Shown here: positions 7,984-18,619 of the stretch, one piece after another | Position numbering within the stretch: position 1 is the stretch's first letter | How the letters are laid out: each line of letters opens with the position of its first letter | DNA from: Eleusine coracana subsp. coracana | Lineage: Eukaryota > Streptophyta > Magnoliopsida > Poales > Poaceae | Direction: 5' to 3' | DNA: 64,000 nt | NCBI GenBank assembly: GCA_032690845.1 | Contig: CM064424.1 | Coordinates: forward strand, 42,545,511-42,609,510 | Made by a program: the position numbers and the translations under genes | The notes under the pieces: generated by a model | Database searches by the model: none | Told to the model about the DNA's origin: nothing | What the model saw: the letters and a program-made list of their open reading frames with translations, nothing else

Positions 7984-9927
7984 TTTTGAAAGGACCGAGT
8001 GACCGAGGAGGGGGGGGGGGGGTGAATCGGGAACTTGCATTATGTATCAAATTTACCAATTCCTAAAACCGATCACTCAAATCAACTCCTAAACAATTCT
8101 AGTGGTGATCATACTAGCAAGATAATAAACCTATGAAAGGAACAATAACCTAAACATACTAGTAGATCACACAAAGGTAATACAACTCCTATACAAGCTA
8201 GTTACCAAATATACGCGGAAGCAAACAACAAGCTAACAAAGGAACCTACTCATGAAAAGCTATAAGATAAAAAACTAGAACACACAAGCACAAGTAGCAC
8301 AATACATACTAGGGTGATCAATCAAGCCAAATCAACTCATATACGTGCTAGTAATCAAGTATGAAGACTACGCACTACTAGCAAGTAAAGAAGCCTATTC
8401 ATGCAAGTCTACAAGGCAATCAACTAGAGCAAGGTAAGCACACAAGCATGAATAGCATGATATGTAAATACGAAAAGTAAAGCATCACAGTAAGGAGTAG
8501 AGTAAGAGATGGCTCATGATTTTTTTTTCCGAGGTCTCAGAAGGATGGTGCCTTCCCCTACTCCTCGTTGGACCACTGGCACCGGAGTCCCGATCCCTCC
8601 CGCCACAAAGTGGAGTTCTCGCCCACGAGCCTGCAATCACTCCTCGAGTGAACACACGGTGTGCATCACCGCTGCACAAAGCACACGCTCGCCTCCCTCG
8701 AGAACTTACCGGACTGCTTGAGCCGACACGTGCGCTCACTAGCGATGCCCCTTTAACCGGCGGGCTCAAACCGTGTATAAATGTGTGACGGCCTTCACAA
8801 CCAATCACGATAGGCTCGATCACCAACACCTAACCGGTCTAAGTCTCACCATAGACCGAGAGTAACAATCTAGATCACACCCTCAAGAACACTCTAGCCT
8901 TAGATGTGTAAGATGCTCAAGTTACTCTCCACTAGCACTCTCAAGATATCTAATATCCTCTCCTAGTGCTCTCATCATTTTCTCTTGGACCTTACCAAAT
9001 GCTCTCAGGTATTCCACTAGCCAAGAGTGGTCTCCAAGACCCCAACAACGAAGTTATATAGGCTCCCAACCTCAAACTAGTCGTTACTTTACGAAATTGC
9101 CTTTCTGGACATCCAGACCGGACAGTCCGGTCACTACCTGACCGGACAATCCGGTCACTCTTATAACGGCTCTCCTAGCTATTTGCACAATAATGTTCAG
9201 GCAATTTCCTGTACTGACCAGACTGTCCGATCAGTAGACCGGACCGTCCGATTCATTTCTCTCTCCAGTCCAGGAGCCTTCGCGCAAAGCTTCCTCGTTG
9301 CTCTATGTGGAGCCACACAGACCGGACCATCCGGTCTCTACCACTCCCAGGCACAGACAGTTTCCTCGCTGCCCGCTGAAAGTTTCATACAACTCCACAT
9401 AGTAACCGTATAATCCGATCTCCAATGACCTCTCTGTCCGGTCTCAATGTCCAGAAGCTAAAACTTGTCGTCCTCGCTTGACTTCGTTTCCCGGCTTCTC
9501 CGAATAGCACCTTGGCTTCTACACTGTCACCTAGTGCCTGTAATTTCACTGAGCAACCTTGCACATCACCGACTAGACATGACCTAAGAGAATGATCTAG
9601 ACATCCTTGATAGTCTAGTTTTTCCTATGGACTCAAAGCCCTAACAACTAGTCAAGTGTTCCAAACACTTGCATCATAGCTTGTTCTCCGCTTTGATTCA
9701 TCTCCATCAATCCTTGGACTCCTTCAAGTTCACAAGCCTCCATGCTTGTGGTCATTGTCATCCATCGCCAAGGACACCGTTGACAAACATCATAAGATAG
9801 AAAAGATTTCCTACACGAATAACACTCGTATAGATATTAGTCACATTTCATGTTTGTCATTCACCACCAAAACACCATACCTTGGGGTGACCTTAATGGT
9901 CATGATCCTTACAATCTTCCTTTCCGA
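7984..9927. mobile_element. Insertion of unidentified type within the LINE
   Basis: LINE reverse transcriptase sequence stops at 7983 and continues at 9928, so 1.94 kb are foreign. About 12 bases of the LINE (the LRQG codons) are missing at the join, and no clean target duplication is seen. The ends are weakly inverted (GAAAGGA at the left, TCCTTTC at the right). Inside are a run of 13 G at 8010-8022 followed by TGAATCGG, AT-rich sequence, a GC-rich part near 8540-8760, and a palindrome array at 9104-9444. No long coding frame is present, so class and orientation stay open. Confidence 0.6.
9104..9444. repeat. Array of GACCGGACNNTCCGGTC-type palindromes
   Basis: At least seven copies of a roughly 17-bp palindrome occur: near 9115, 9139, 9215, 9237, 9320, 9404 and 9427. 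The best are GACCGGACAGTCCGGTC, GACCGGACAATCCGGTC and GACCGGACCATCCGGTC; others carry one to several changes. Spacing is irregular (about 22-85 bases). The core CCGGAC..GTCCGG is self-complementary and lies in a non-coding insertion. Confidence 0.8.
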
Positions 9928-11075
9928 GCCCCCCTGTAGGTCCTAAAATATGGACCATTTTGCCCATCAGGTTAATGCACACTTTGCCCCCTTTCACTGT
10001 TCTCATCGCCCACTCTCTGAATTTTTTTGTCTATCCTCTTTCCTCTCATGATTTCCTCCACGAAATCCCAGTTAATTCTGTCATAGGCTTTCTCAAAGTC
10101 TATTTTAAAGATTACCCCCTCTTGTTTGGTCTTCTTCAACTCATGCATTGTTTCATGTAACATCACAGCTCCATCCAGAATCAGTCACCCTTTGATAAAG
10201 GCATTCTGTCTTTTATTAATAATCTTTTTTATAAACTTCCATAGTCTCACATCCAACAATTTTGTAAAGAGATCTTGAAGCTGACATTCAGCTGACAAAT
10301 AGGTCTATAATGTTTTACTGTATTAGCTTCCTTTGTTTTGGGAATGAGAGGGATGACCCTATAATTTAGTCTTGAAATCTCTAATCTCCCCAAGTAGAAG
10401 TCATTAACCATGTCCATAAATTGCCCCTTGATGATTCCCTGGAAATTCTTGTAGAAACACACCCCAAATCCATCTGGGCCTGGAGCTGAGTTTTTTTTTT
10501 CATTTCTTTTATTACTCCCCAAACTTCTTCTTCAGTGAACTCTTTTATTAGCTCTGCATTTTCCTCTTCCGTTAGGCTGCTCTCCTCTGTCCAAGCTTCT
10601 TCATACATTTTCACTCCCTCCTTTTGTTCTGAACCAAACAACTGTTTGTAGAAGCTATAGATATGGTTTCGAATTTCAGCTTGGTTTGTGACTGTCTCCC
10701 CTTCAATTTCCATGGACATGATGGTTTTCTTCCTTTTCCTTCCATTTGCCATTTTATGAAAAAAGTCTGTATTCGCATCTTCTTTATCAATCCAAGTCTC
10801 ACCCCTCTCTGTTGCCAACAGATTTCTTCCTGCTCATATATCTGTTCCAACTCTGCTTCTAGCTGGTATCTTGTATTCCATTCTTCCTCAGTAAGTTGTC
10901 TCTCACTTGCGCTCTTGTCAAGGTTTTCAATCTTTTCCATAGCTTCTGCTTTCTTCTTTTTGTAGTACCCTCTTAGGTTACCTCGTCCCCATCCTTTCAA
11001 GAATTGTCTTAATGATTTCATACAGCTGTGCCACACTTCCATAGCATTGGCATTTTCTGGTTTCCTACTTTTAAT
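9928..11075 (-). pseudogene. LINE reverse transcriptase, N-terminal half
   Basis: The minus strand encodes KNSAPGPDGFGVCFYKNF, YRVIPLIPKTKEANTVKHYR and EGVIFKIDFEKAYDRINWDF, the fingers and first catalytic block of LINE RT; the Asp in FKIDFEKAYDR is the conserved metal ligand. Upstream (11042-10600) is the linker between endonuclease and RT, rich in Lys and Glu. Frameshifts occur near 10400 and 10200. Confidence 0.9.
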
Positions 11076-11109
11076 CAGATTCCACCTGATCTTAATTTTT
11101 TCTCTTAAC

Positions 11110-11880
11110 TCTAGGCTCTCCAGCCATTGTCTTTCAAAGAAGAATTGTCATGGTCTGCCTTTTCTTCGTTCTCCTGTGTCTGTGAGCAGAGGAGAGGAGT
11201 ATGATCTGATCCTATTCTAGTTAGCACCTCCACTGTGCAAAGTGGGTAATTTCCTTCCCAATCCGTTGTTGTGAACACCCTGTCAATGTTACTAAAAATT
11301 GGATTGCTTTGTTTATTTGACCACGTGAATCTTGGACCACATTTCATTAATTCCATCAGATTTGAAGAATCAATGAAGTTGTTGAAAGCTTCCATGAGTT
11401 TGAGATCCCTCCTTCCTGTGCTTTTGTCTTTTCTTTCGCTGATCAGATTATAGTCCCCTCCCACCACTGTAGGCAAATTTGATTTGTTGAGCTGAGTTTG
11501 TAGTTCTGATAGGAAGTCTTCTGATCTGTCATGATCTGCCGGACCATACACTACAAACATTCTCCATCTGAAGTTGGACTTCCTATTTTTGACTGTAGCC
11601 CCCACAAAATATTCTCCTTTCTCCCAATCTTCTACTTCTAAAATATCAATTTTCACCCCATCAAAATTCCTCCCGAGTGACCCTTTGGTGCCATCCAGTT
11701 CCAAGCAAAATCACCCCCAACTGAAATGTTGACTAGTTCTTGATCGTTGAACTCAAGTTTAATGTCTCTTGTAACCCCACGATGTCTAGTTGATGTTGTC
11801 TCATCAATTCTTTTAGTTGTCTCACTCTTGCTGGTTGTCCCATCCCCCTGATGTTCCACAGTAGAAATTTTGAAGTGCCT
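11110..11880 (-). pseudogene. LINE endonuclease domain (AP-endonuclease type)
   Basis: The N-terminal part reads FLLWNIRGMGQPARVRQLKE and DIVGLQET in shifted frames (11880-11760). It continues with DFAWNWMAPKGHSGGILMG, then VVYGPADHDRSEDFLSEL, TVVGGDYNLISERKDKS, GPRFTWSNKQSNPIFSNIDR and IGSDHTPLL. The WNIRG, QET, GGD.N, TW and SDH.PL blocks are the catalytic set of plant L1 endonucleases. At least one frameshift lies near 11760 and another near 11680. Confidence 0.9.
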
Positions 11881-11884
11881 GATG

Positions 11885-12640
11885 TTAACTTAGTCTCTGT
11901 AATTCTCTGTCTACTCTTGATTTGGATCTGATTCTGTCTTTTTCTTTGTGAGCATCACCCCCTTTTTCTTTTTCTGATAAAACTCCCCTAGTAGCATTGT
12001 CCACTTTGTCCAGCGTTAGGTTCTCAGTCAGTAGCAGCTGGCTCTGTAACATGATCTCCTCTTGCCTGATTCTGTATTCTCCTTCTGCAATGGCTGCCCT
12101 AAGTCTTTCTTCTGCTAACATAGCATCAATAATATTCTCCCCTCCCATATTATCATCAATAGTAACATCACAATCAGCGATTAAGTCTTTAAGATCTTCT
12201 AGGTTGCAATCATTTAACACACTAAAAGGGCTGGGACTCTTGTCGAACCTATTGTCTTCTGCGCGCGTGGCCGACTAGCTGAGATTCTGTTCAGTTCGCT
12301 TTGCATTTTAATCTTCACCGTTTTGTCTTTTTTCCCTCCTACTGACTATTCCTGTTCTGACTCAGATCCCCGCTTTGGGTGCTATCCTGGTGGTTCTATT
12401 CGGCTGCTTCCCTGGTTTGTTTCGTCCCGCTCCCCGCGCGCATCGTTGGTCAGGTGGGATTTTATTTCTTTATACCTTCTCTGTTCACTCTTCACTGCCT
12501 TCTCCGTTCCATATTCCTCGCAGATGCATTTCCTCACTTTGCTATTATGTGCTGCGCGCTGATGCCTGCTGCTTGTCTTGTGCGCTCCTTCTACGTCTAC
12601 TCACATTCAGTTGCCGTGTGCAGCCGCACATGTATGTTGC
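11885..12640 (-). pseudogene. LINE N-terminal region and probable 5' end
   Basis: A 111-codon frame (12220-11885) encodes an acidic, helical peptide with LAEERLRAAIAEGEYRIRQE, probably the region ahead of the endonuclease in this LINE. Bases 12230-12640 are GC-richer and lack clear coding; they may be LINE 5' leader. Its limit against the Copia element at 12750 is uncertain. Confidence 0.5.
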
Positions 12641-12749
12641 TGCGTTATCTCAAGAAAATGGATGCTACAGGTATCTCAATAGCATGGATATTAGGAGCGT
12701 GTTTTATTACCAAATAATTACTGCTTCCTTGGTGTATTGCTGATTAGTT

Positions 12750-14040
12750 GTTGTTCCATAATGTTAGCGAGCATAACAACTTCCGCGGTAACCAAGCCAA
12801 CGGCATCCGCATCCGGCGGCAACGCTCCGTGCGTGGTGACCGCGTCACCCGGTCGTCTCGCCAGCCGCACGCGTCCTGGAGTCTCGCTCCCGCTCGCCAC
12901 CACCCGCGTAGATTTAGGATTGGTTGTTACCGACTGACTCCTCATGTACATGTATAAATACTGAACGAGATCAATGAACAACGTGTGTTGATTCTCTCAA
13001 TCTGTTTCATGGTATCAGACACCGAACGATCCAGCCTGATGAATCCGTTCGGTCACCACACTTCCGCCGCCATGGATGACAACCCACTTTTCTCACCAGA
13101 GTTCTCCATCCATGCCCTCACCCCAGTTCTCTTCCTCTCTGTCTCCAGCCCATCGCCGCCGAACACACTCCAGCCTCTCCGTGGTGCAGATGGTAAGCAT
13201 CCATTCCCATGTTCCCCTCACTCTTGACCTCAATGAGCTCAACTACGCACAATGGCGCATGCTGTTCGAGTCTGTCTTCGGCAAGTTCGGCCTCTAGTCC
13301 TCTACAACCACGTCGATGCCGCGCCGAACCCACTGCAGACCCTCGATCCCGAGTGGCAGATGATTGACCAAAGCATCGTCAAGTGATGTCTTCGACATCG
13401 TCCGTCAGCCTCACTCTACTGCCTTCACCGTCTGGGCCAAGATTGAAGGGCTCTACTACCACAACCAGCTGACCAGGGAGGGCCGTCTACCTCGAGGCAG
13501 AGTACCGCTCTCTATGCCAAGGGGACATGACCATCAGCGACGTTGGGCAGCCTGTCTCCGATACCAGGTCAGGTACTGAACATGCTCCGAGGTCTCATGG
13601 ATCGGGCAAGAAGAACAAGAACAAGGGAGGCGGCCGCGTGGATCTGGATCCGTTGGCCGCGGCACCTCCACTGGATTCCCTCCCGGCTCTGGTGGCACGC
13701 GACCTCCCCTCGGCCAAGGGTGGGCCACCAACTACAACCCCTGGACTGGGCTCGTCCAGGCCTGGCCCATGTCGCTCCGAGCTCCTGCAGCTGGCGTGCT
13801 TGGCCCACGACCCGGCAACAATCCACAGCAGGCCATGATAGCTGCTCCCGCCCGGCCTGTTGCCGGTTCAAACCACGACGCCCTCCAGCAAGCAGCTCAG
13901 CAGAGCTGGGATCCGCAGCTGCTCGCCGCCCTCCATGGCGCCGGGGTGTCCACACGGCCGACCGCTAGCACCTCGGACTGGTACCTCCACAGTGGGGCAT
14001 CTTCGCACATGGCAAACCATCCTGGAGACATGGAGATAGG
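12750..14040 (+). mobile_element. Truncated Ty1/Copia retrotransposon
   Basis: A probable 5' LTR (about 12750-13009, ending CTGTTTCA) is followed directly by a primer binding site, TGGTATCAGACA, at 13010-13021. It is close to TGGTATCAGAGC, complementary to initiator tRNA-Met. Gag and the start of protease follow. The element stops at about 14040, just after the protease motif; the rest of pol and the 3' LTR are absent. A TATA-like TATAAATA lies at 12953-12960 inside the LTR. Confidence 0.85.
13072..14040 (+). pseudogene. Copia gag with start of protease, frameshifted
   Basis: Pieces in different frames make up a Copia gag: VSIHSHVPLTLDLNELNYAQ and WRMLFESVFGKFGL (13190-13296), DVFDIVRQPHSTAFTVWAKI (13388-13450), VGQPVSDT (13540), then a Gly/Pro-rich tail (13580-13960). 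The protease follows as DWYLHSGASSHMANHPGDME near 13977-14035. The usual protease motif is DSGAS or DTGA; here the catalytic Asp codon is His. Sequence between the gag core and VGQPVSDT is missing, so internal deletions are present. Confidence 0.85.
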
Positions 14041-14702
14041 TGGTGTATATGATTAGATGCTGCCTTTGGATTATTTTTCTTGATCTTCAGACAAGAAACC
14101 TAGCTTAAAGTTGCACTAATTGTGATGTCGTCGGAATGTAAAAAAAATCAGAGCTAGTACATTAAAACATGCACTTTGATGTTAGTTCATCCGTCGTAGT
14201 TCACACGTAGGCTATCAACGTCATAGAAGACCTGGCTATCAACGTCCAAGTTGTGGGTACCTTTATTTTCTTTTTTGAAATTTAGCCATCTGGCTCTTCA
14301 TTCAATTGACATATAATAGTTACGTCCTTTGCCGTCAACGTCCAACTCGTGGGTACTTGAAGACAAAACAGTTTATATGGACCCTGTAAGTGCTCCGTGA
14401 GCAATCAGTGATTCAGTGGGGCCTTGCCAGGAAATGGACGTGTTTAAGAGACCATTGGAGCACAGACTCGTCCATGATGACACCTATGTAGGCAACGTTT
14501 AATATGAGCACCACGACACATTTTGTGAAAACTGTTGTGAAACTAGAATCTTTAAACGTTGACAAACTTGAAAGCTTCAGGTCTGGACAAATTCAATCAT
14601 AAATGGAAGTCAACTGTGGATAAAATTTACAAGGACAGCCAGGAGATGGAGGCTAAAGACTTTCACCGCATGAAAATATTAACCAGTCCCCTCTTCCTTT
14701 GA

Positions 14703-14710
14703 TATAAATA
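14703..14710 (+). promoter_or_regulatory. TATA box ahead of a short reading frame
   Basis: TATAAATA lies 80 bases before an ATG at 14790, with a purine-rich leader between. The arrangement fits a plant core promoter with a start site near 14735. The downstream frame is very short, so it may be the remnant of a broken gene. Confidence 0.4.
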
Positions 14711-14789
14711 GAGAAGAGGTAAAAGGGACTGTGAGCATCAAGAACTCACCGCCCTCCGTATTTTGTATTAGCAAGAGAGAGAATAAAAG

Positions 14790-14939
14790 ATGGCCACAAT
14801 TGCTCCCTACTTTTCTTTGTGCTTTGCGTGTCTGCTTGTGTGATCAACATAGGTCAGTTTCTTAACAAAAACCATCGAAGAGAAATCTCCAATGTGCCTT
14901 GCCCGAACCATGCGGACGAATTGCCAGTCGCCTGTTAAT
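14790..14939 (+). pseudogene. Possible broken gene for a small secreted peptide
   Basis: ATG 14790 opens a hydrophobic signal-like peptide, MATIAPYFSLCFACLLV, which stops at TGA 14841. The next frame over runs on from before that stop as VSACVINIGQFLNKNHRREI and SNVPCPNHADELPVAC to TAA near 14937. One indel would join a signal peptide to a short Cys-containing tail. A possible donor (ATAG/GTCAGT) near 14853 offers a spliced alternative. I do not recognise the family. Confidence 0.25.
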
Positions 14940-15076
14940 TCTCCTTTGACTGGAAGCGCACCTGGCACCAAAAGCATAGTATTCTGTCGAAACCTTGCGT
15001 GTTGATGGCGCCAAAATATAGTATTGCCTGACCTTATTTCACCTACATTTTGGCACCTCAGTATAGCAGGATAAAA

Positions 15077-18000
15077 TCATCTCGCAAACTCGATGCTCAT
15101 CCGTGCTTTCTTCTTGAGACTGTCAAAGTCCGTGGTTTGTCCCCCAGAATAAAACTCTGATGTGTTGGTAACTGACCTTTCTGGCACCATCAATAGCCTA
15201 TGACTGTTAAACAGTACTCCTGGCCTCTGTTTTACGACACCCTCCAGTAGCTTGAGTTCCTCTGCCACCTCTCTCATTGTTGGTCTGTGCTCAGCAGGCA
15301 TAACCAGGCATCGAGCTGCCACATGTGCTATTTGATGCACAACGTCCATGTTGTCTTGGTCATCTACTCTGATCTCAGAGTCCAGAAGCTCATGATGCTT
15401 TCCCTTCTTCAAAGCCTCCTGGAAAACCAAGGCGAGGCACTCCTTCTCCTTAGATATAACCTTCTTGCGTGTCAAGAGCTCAAGGAGAAGGACACCAAAG
15501 CTGTAAACGTCGCTCTTATCAGTCAGTTCGAACTTCAACAGGTACTCTGGATCTAAGTAGCCAAGTGTGCCCTTTACTACTTGAATATTTTCAACTGTTG
15601 ATGTAATCATCGAGCACCCAAAATCGGAGACCTTAGGGGAGAGATCTGGACCAAGAAGAATATTGGCAGACTTAACATCGCCATGCAGGATTGGATGGTT
15701 AAGTGAATGCAGGTATGCCAGTGCTTCAGCGGACTTGGTCGCAATTTTCAGACGGATACCTAGAGTCCTGATGTCTTTGGTATCATGCGAATGGATGAGA
15801 TAGTGCAATGTTCTGTTTGGCACATATTCATACACCAGGACTGGAACATCAAACTGTAAACTGCAACCAAGAAGTTTTACGATGTTCTCATGGTTGACTC
15901 GAGAAAGTATGAGTAACTCTTTTCCAAAATCCATTCGCCTACTCTCATCAAATCCCTTGCACCTTTTAATTGCAACAGGATTGTTATCTGGATCCAGGTT
16001 GTGACCTATGTAAACTGTTCCCTGTCCACCTTCTCCGATGATTGCACTATCATCAAAGTTATTTGTAGCCAGTTCAACTTCTTCACGGGCATACAACTTG
16101 AAAGAAATATTACTTTCTACTTTCATCATATCTATTAACAGTTGACCTCCATTATGTTCAAAACATTCATTTATTTTTCTTGCATGCTCTTGCCTTGCAA
16201 TATGTCGTTTGTGCTTGATCCTTTCTTTCCCGAGGAAAAGTATAAGAACTATCAAAACAGAACCACATATACCTGCATTGCAAATCATGAATATGGCGTG
16301 TTAATTGGTAATAAGTTCTGGAAAATGCTTAAGATAGAAGCTCATGTCTAGTCCAAACTATGACCAGCTGTGATATGCAGAATTTTATATACATGTAATG
16401 TTTCAGCATAGGTCACTGAATACCTGTGGATGAAAGAAAACCTTGGTTTCTTTTGGATCAAACTTTGAGAAAATAATTTGCATGCGTTTATTAGCAAAAG
16501 AAGGGCACTTAACTGCCCGTGAGAAACAAGAATTACATTATAGCACACCAATTGTAATAAAGAATATACATCTATGTTTAATGCATAACATGTTTGAACA
16601 AAATAACTAAATTCATTAAAATTAATCTATACTGAATTCCTTAATCAAATGACCGCATAAACAGGTGGTGCATCCAAAATTTAGTAGGCTACTAATAACC
16701 ATGTAAATGCGGCTGTATAAACTATAAATTAAATGCATTTTAAGATCTCTACTTATATATACACTTAGTTAGGTTCGAGTCTAAATAACCACCTTTGCAA
16801 ACCGTGAATTGCATGATACGTATACATATCCGTGTGTAGTGGATCAAATACTGATCGAGTAACTTGCACATTTATCGGTCAGCAGATAACTTTGTACGTA
16901 TCAACTTTGTGGTGCAAAAAAGGAGGTTTGAACAAAGACAGGAGAAGTACCAATGGCAAGCTTAGATTTAAAGGAAAGTGGTTGTTGATTTTGCTCGCAT
17001 CTTCCGTTGTAGGGTTCTCCTCTCGGATAATTCGGCGGGCAAATGCATTCGTATCCGCCTGGAAAATTTTTGCAATTTGCGTTGACTGAGCAGTCAGGAT
17101 GACCCTTACACTCATCAATATCTGCATTGAGATATCACGCTTAACCAACATTTCTACACGGAAGAGAACTATATTTTGAGCAACTAATCATGTTCTCAAA
17201 TCAACCAGAAGTTACAAGACTGAAATTACAACATTAAACATGCCTACCATATTCAACTTGAGAGATTTAGGAGGGACATCTTTATTACCTTTGCATCCAA
17301 GCTCCGGGTCTTGAAGGTAAGGATTACCTTGAAACCCCTTGAAGCAGTTGCAGAAGTAGCCATTTCCATTGGGTGAGTCAAAGCACTCGCTTTTGCCCAT
17401 GCATGCATAAGTGTCAGGATCCTGGCGAGCAGCGTTGCAGGTCTTATTTCCAATTCCCCAGTCCATAACCACTGGAGCCTGCCCATCATCCGTTTTGTTG
17501 AAATCCAGCGAAGTCACGTACGTCGTCAGAAAGGTGAAATCCGAAGAGTCCATCAGCACCGCGAAGTTGCAGGGACTGACAGTATATATAGCAGAAGTAT
17601 TGAAGTTGTTGTCGAAGCTAACGCTGTAGTATGTCAGCCCCTTGGGGATGGCCGTCTGGCAGCAGCCGATCCCAGAGCAGGAGCCGTTGGTCAGGGTCGT
17701 GACCTTGCCGTCCCGGCACATGGCCACGCACCCAGTCATAAACCGTCCTGTGTTGCCGCTGTTATCATCTTGGATGTACGCCAGTGCTTGGCATCCTATG
17801 ACTGTGAACTTGTTGCTGGTGTCGGAGAAGCTATAGGGGGTGCCAGTTAAGTTCCAGCTCCAGTTGTTGTAGTGCATCGACATATCAGTGATGTTGTAGC
17901 AAAATGATGAGATGGGATTCAACAGCTGGGCCTGGGCTTTCTGCAGAGAGATGGTGCGGACCTCAACGACTCCATAGAATGGCTTGTAGACACCATTGCT

Positions 18001-18207
18001 GATTTTGTTGCAGGTCAGATCAAAGCCAGGAATAGCGCAGTTATCCGGCAACCCCGACGAAAGGCCAAACGGGTAAGGGATTTCCACGTTGCCGCATTTC
18101 CTCTGGCACTTGCTGCTAGGCTGCGGCGGCGGTGCTCCAACGGATACGAGCATCACTGCAACCACTACGCTAAGCAATAGCATTGCTGTAAACTTGTGCA
18201 AAACCAT
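15077..18207 (-). CDS. Wall-associated receptor kinase (WAK), non-RD type
   Basis: Three exons join in frame: 18207-17289, 17121-16951 and 16272-15077, giving 761 residues; all junctions are GT/AG. Exon 1 has a signal peptide (residues 1-24) and a galacturonan-binding GUB_WAK domain with CGNVEIPYPFG at 38-48, ending in an EGF-like repeat. Exon 2 is a calcium-binding EGF module starting DIDEC. Exon 3 has a short membrane helix (about 367-378) and a Ser/Thr kinase: GEGGQG at 443, Lys466, Glu482, HGDVKSANIL at 560, DFG at 580, DPE at 604. HGD replaces HRD, so this is a non-RD kinase, as in many grass WAKs. Such proteins span the plasma membrane and sense pectin or wall damage in growth and defence. 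The ATG sits in AGCCATGG. No breaks are seen; the gene looks functional. Confidence 0.95.
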
Positions 18208-18282
18208 GGCTGGACTCTTCTACGCTAAGCAACAGATGGATTTGCACTAGGGACCTGCTGCTCCCTGCAGTTTCAAGCGGGG

Positions 18283-18287
18283 TTATA
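18283..18287 (-). promoter_or_regulatory. TATA-like box upstream of the WAK gene
   Basis: On the minus strand GCATATAACC lies about 75 bases before the WAK start codon, a plausible TATA box. The evidence is position and sequence only. Confidence 0.35.
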
Positions 18288-18599
18288 TGCAGCTCGAACA
18301 AACGCCGGGTCTTGATGTGGAATGTAACGTGATGACTGGACAATATAGGGCCAAGTCTGGCTAACCCTCCAAGCTTCCAACGACTTTGACACAGTCAGAT
18401 CCTCAAGTCTCTCTAATCAACGTCAGCGTGTACCCACAAGGCTTTTTCCTTCGTTTTATTCCCTATCACTGGAGCAATTGGCAATTGCTATTACGTTTTG
18501 ATGCTACTTACCAAGATGATTGGTTCCCATAGTCCATAGCAGCCTTCACATTCTGTACCGTGATGGACCCTTGGACGTTGCGGCAGCGAAATGGGAAGC

Positions 18600-18619
18600 G
18601 GGGGGGGGGGGGGGGGGGG
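18600..18619 (+). repeat. Homopolymer run of 20 G
   Basis: Twenty consecutive G residues lie about 400 bp upstream of the WAK start. Exact length is prone to sequencing error. Such a run can form G-quadruplex structures. Confidence 0.9.

Larger units (their letters stand above)
6103..12640 (-). mobile_element. L1-type LINE retrotransposon, degenerate, split by a 1.9-kb insertion
   Basis: Minus-strand reading frames give, in order, an N-terminal region (12220-11885), an AP-type endonuclease (11880-11110), reverse transcriptase (10560-9928 and 7983-7690) and a zinc-binding RT-associated domain (7110-6256). This is the order of plant L1-clade elements. The low-coordinate end carries a short A-rich tail on the minus strand (CAAAACAAAAAATG near 6103). 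Many frameshifts and stops show it is dead. The 5' limit is approximate, and I found no convincing target duplication. Confidence 0.9.
14041..15076. other. Spacer between truncated Copia and kinase gene
   Basis: AT-rich DNA without repeats I can name. It contains one promoter-like block with a short secreted-type reading frame (14703-14843), described separately. The 3' untranslated part of the minus-strand kinase gene must lie at its right end. Confidence 0.5.

Noticed and set aside
10663..10965. Plus-strand hydrophobic frame of 100 codons
   Set aside because: It is the antisense of the LINE region between endonuclease and RT.
15287..15556. Plus-strand 89-codon frame
   Set aside because: It is the antisense of the WAK kinase exon.
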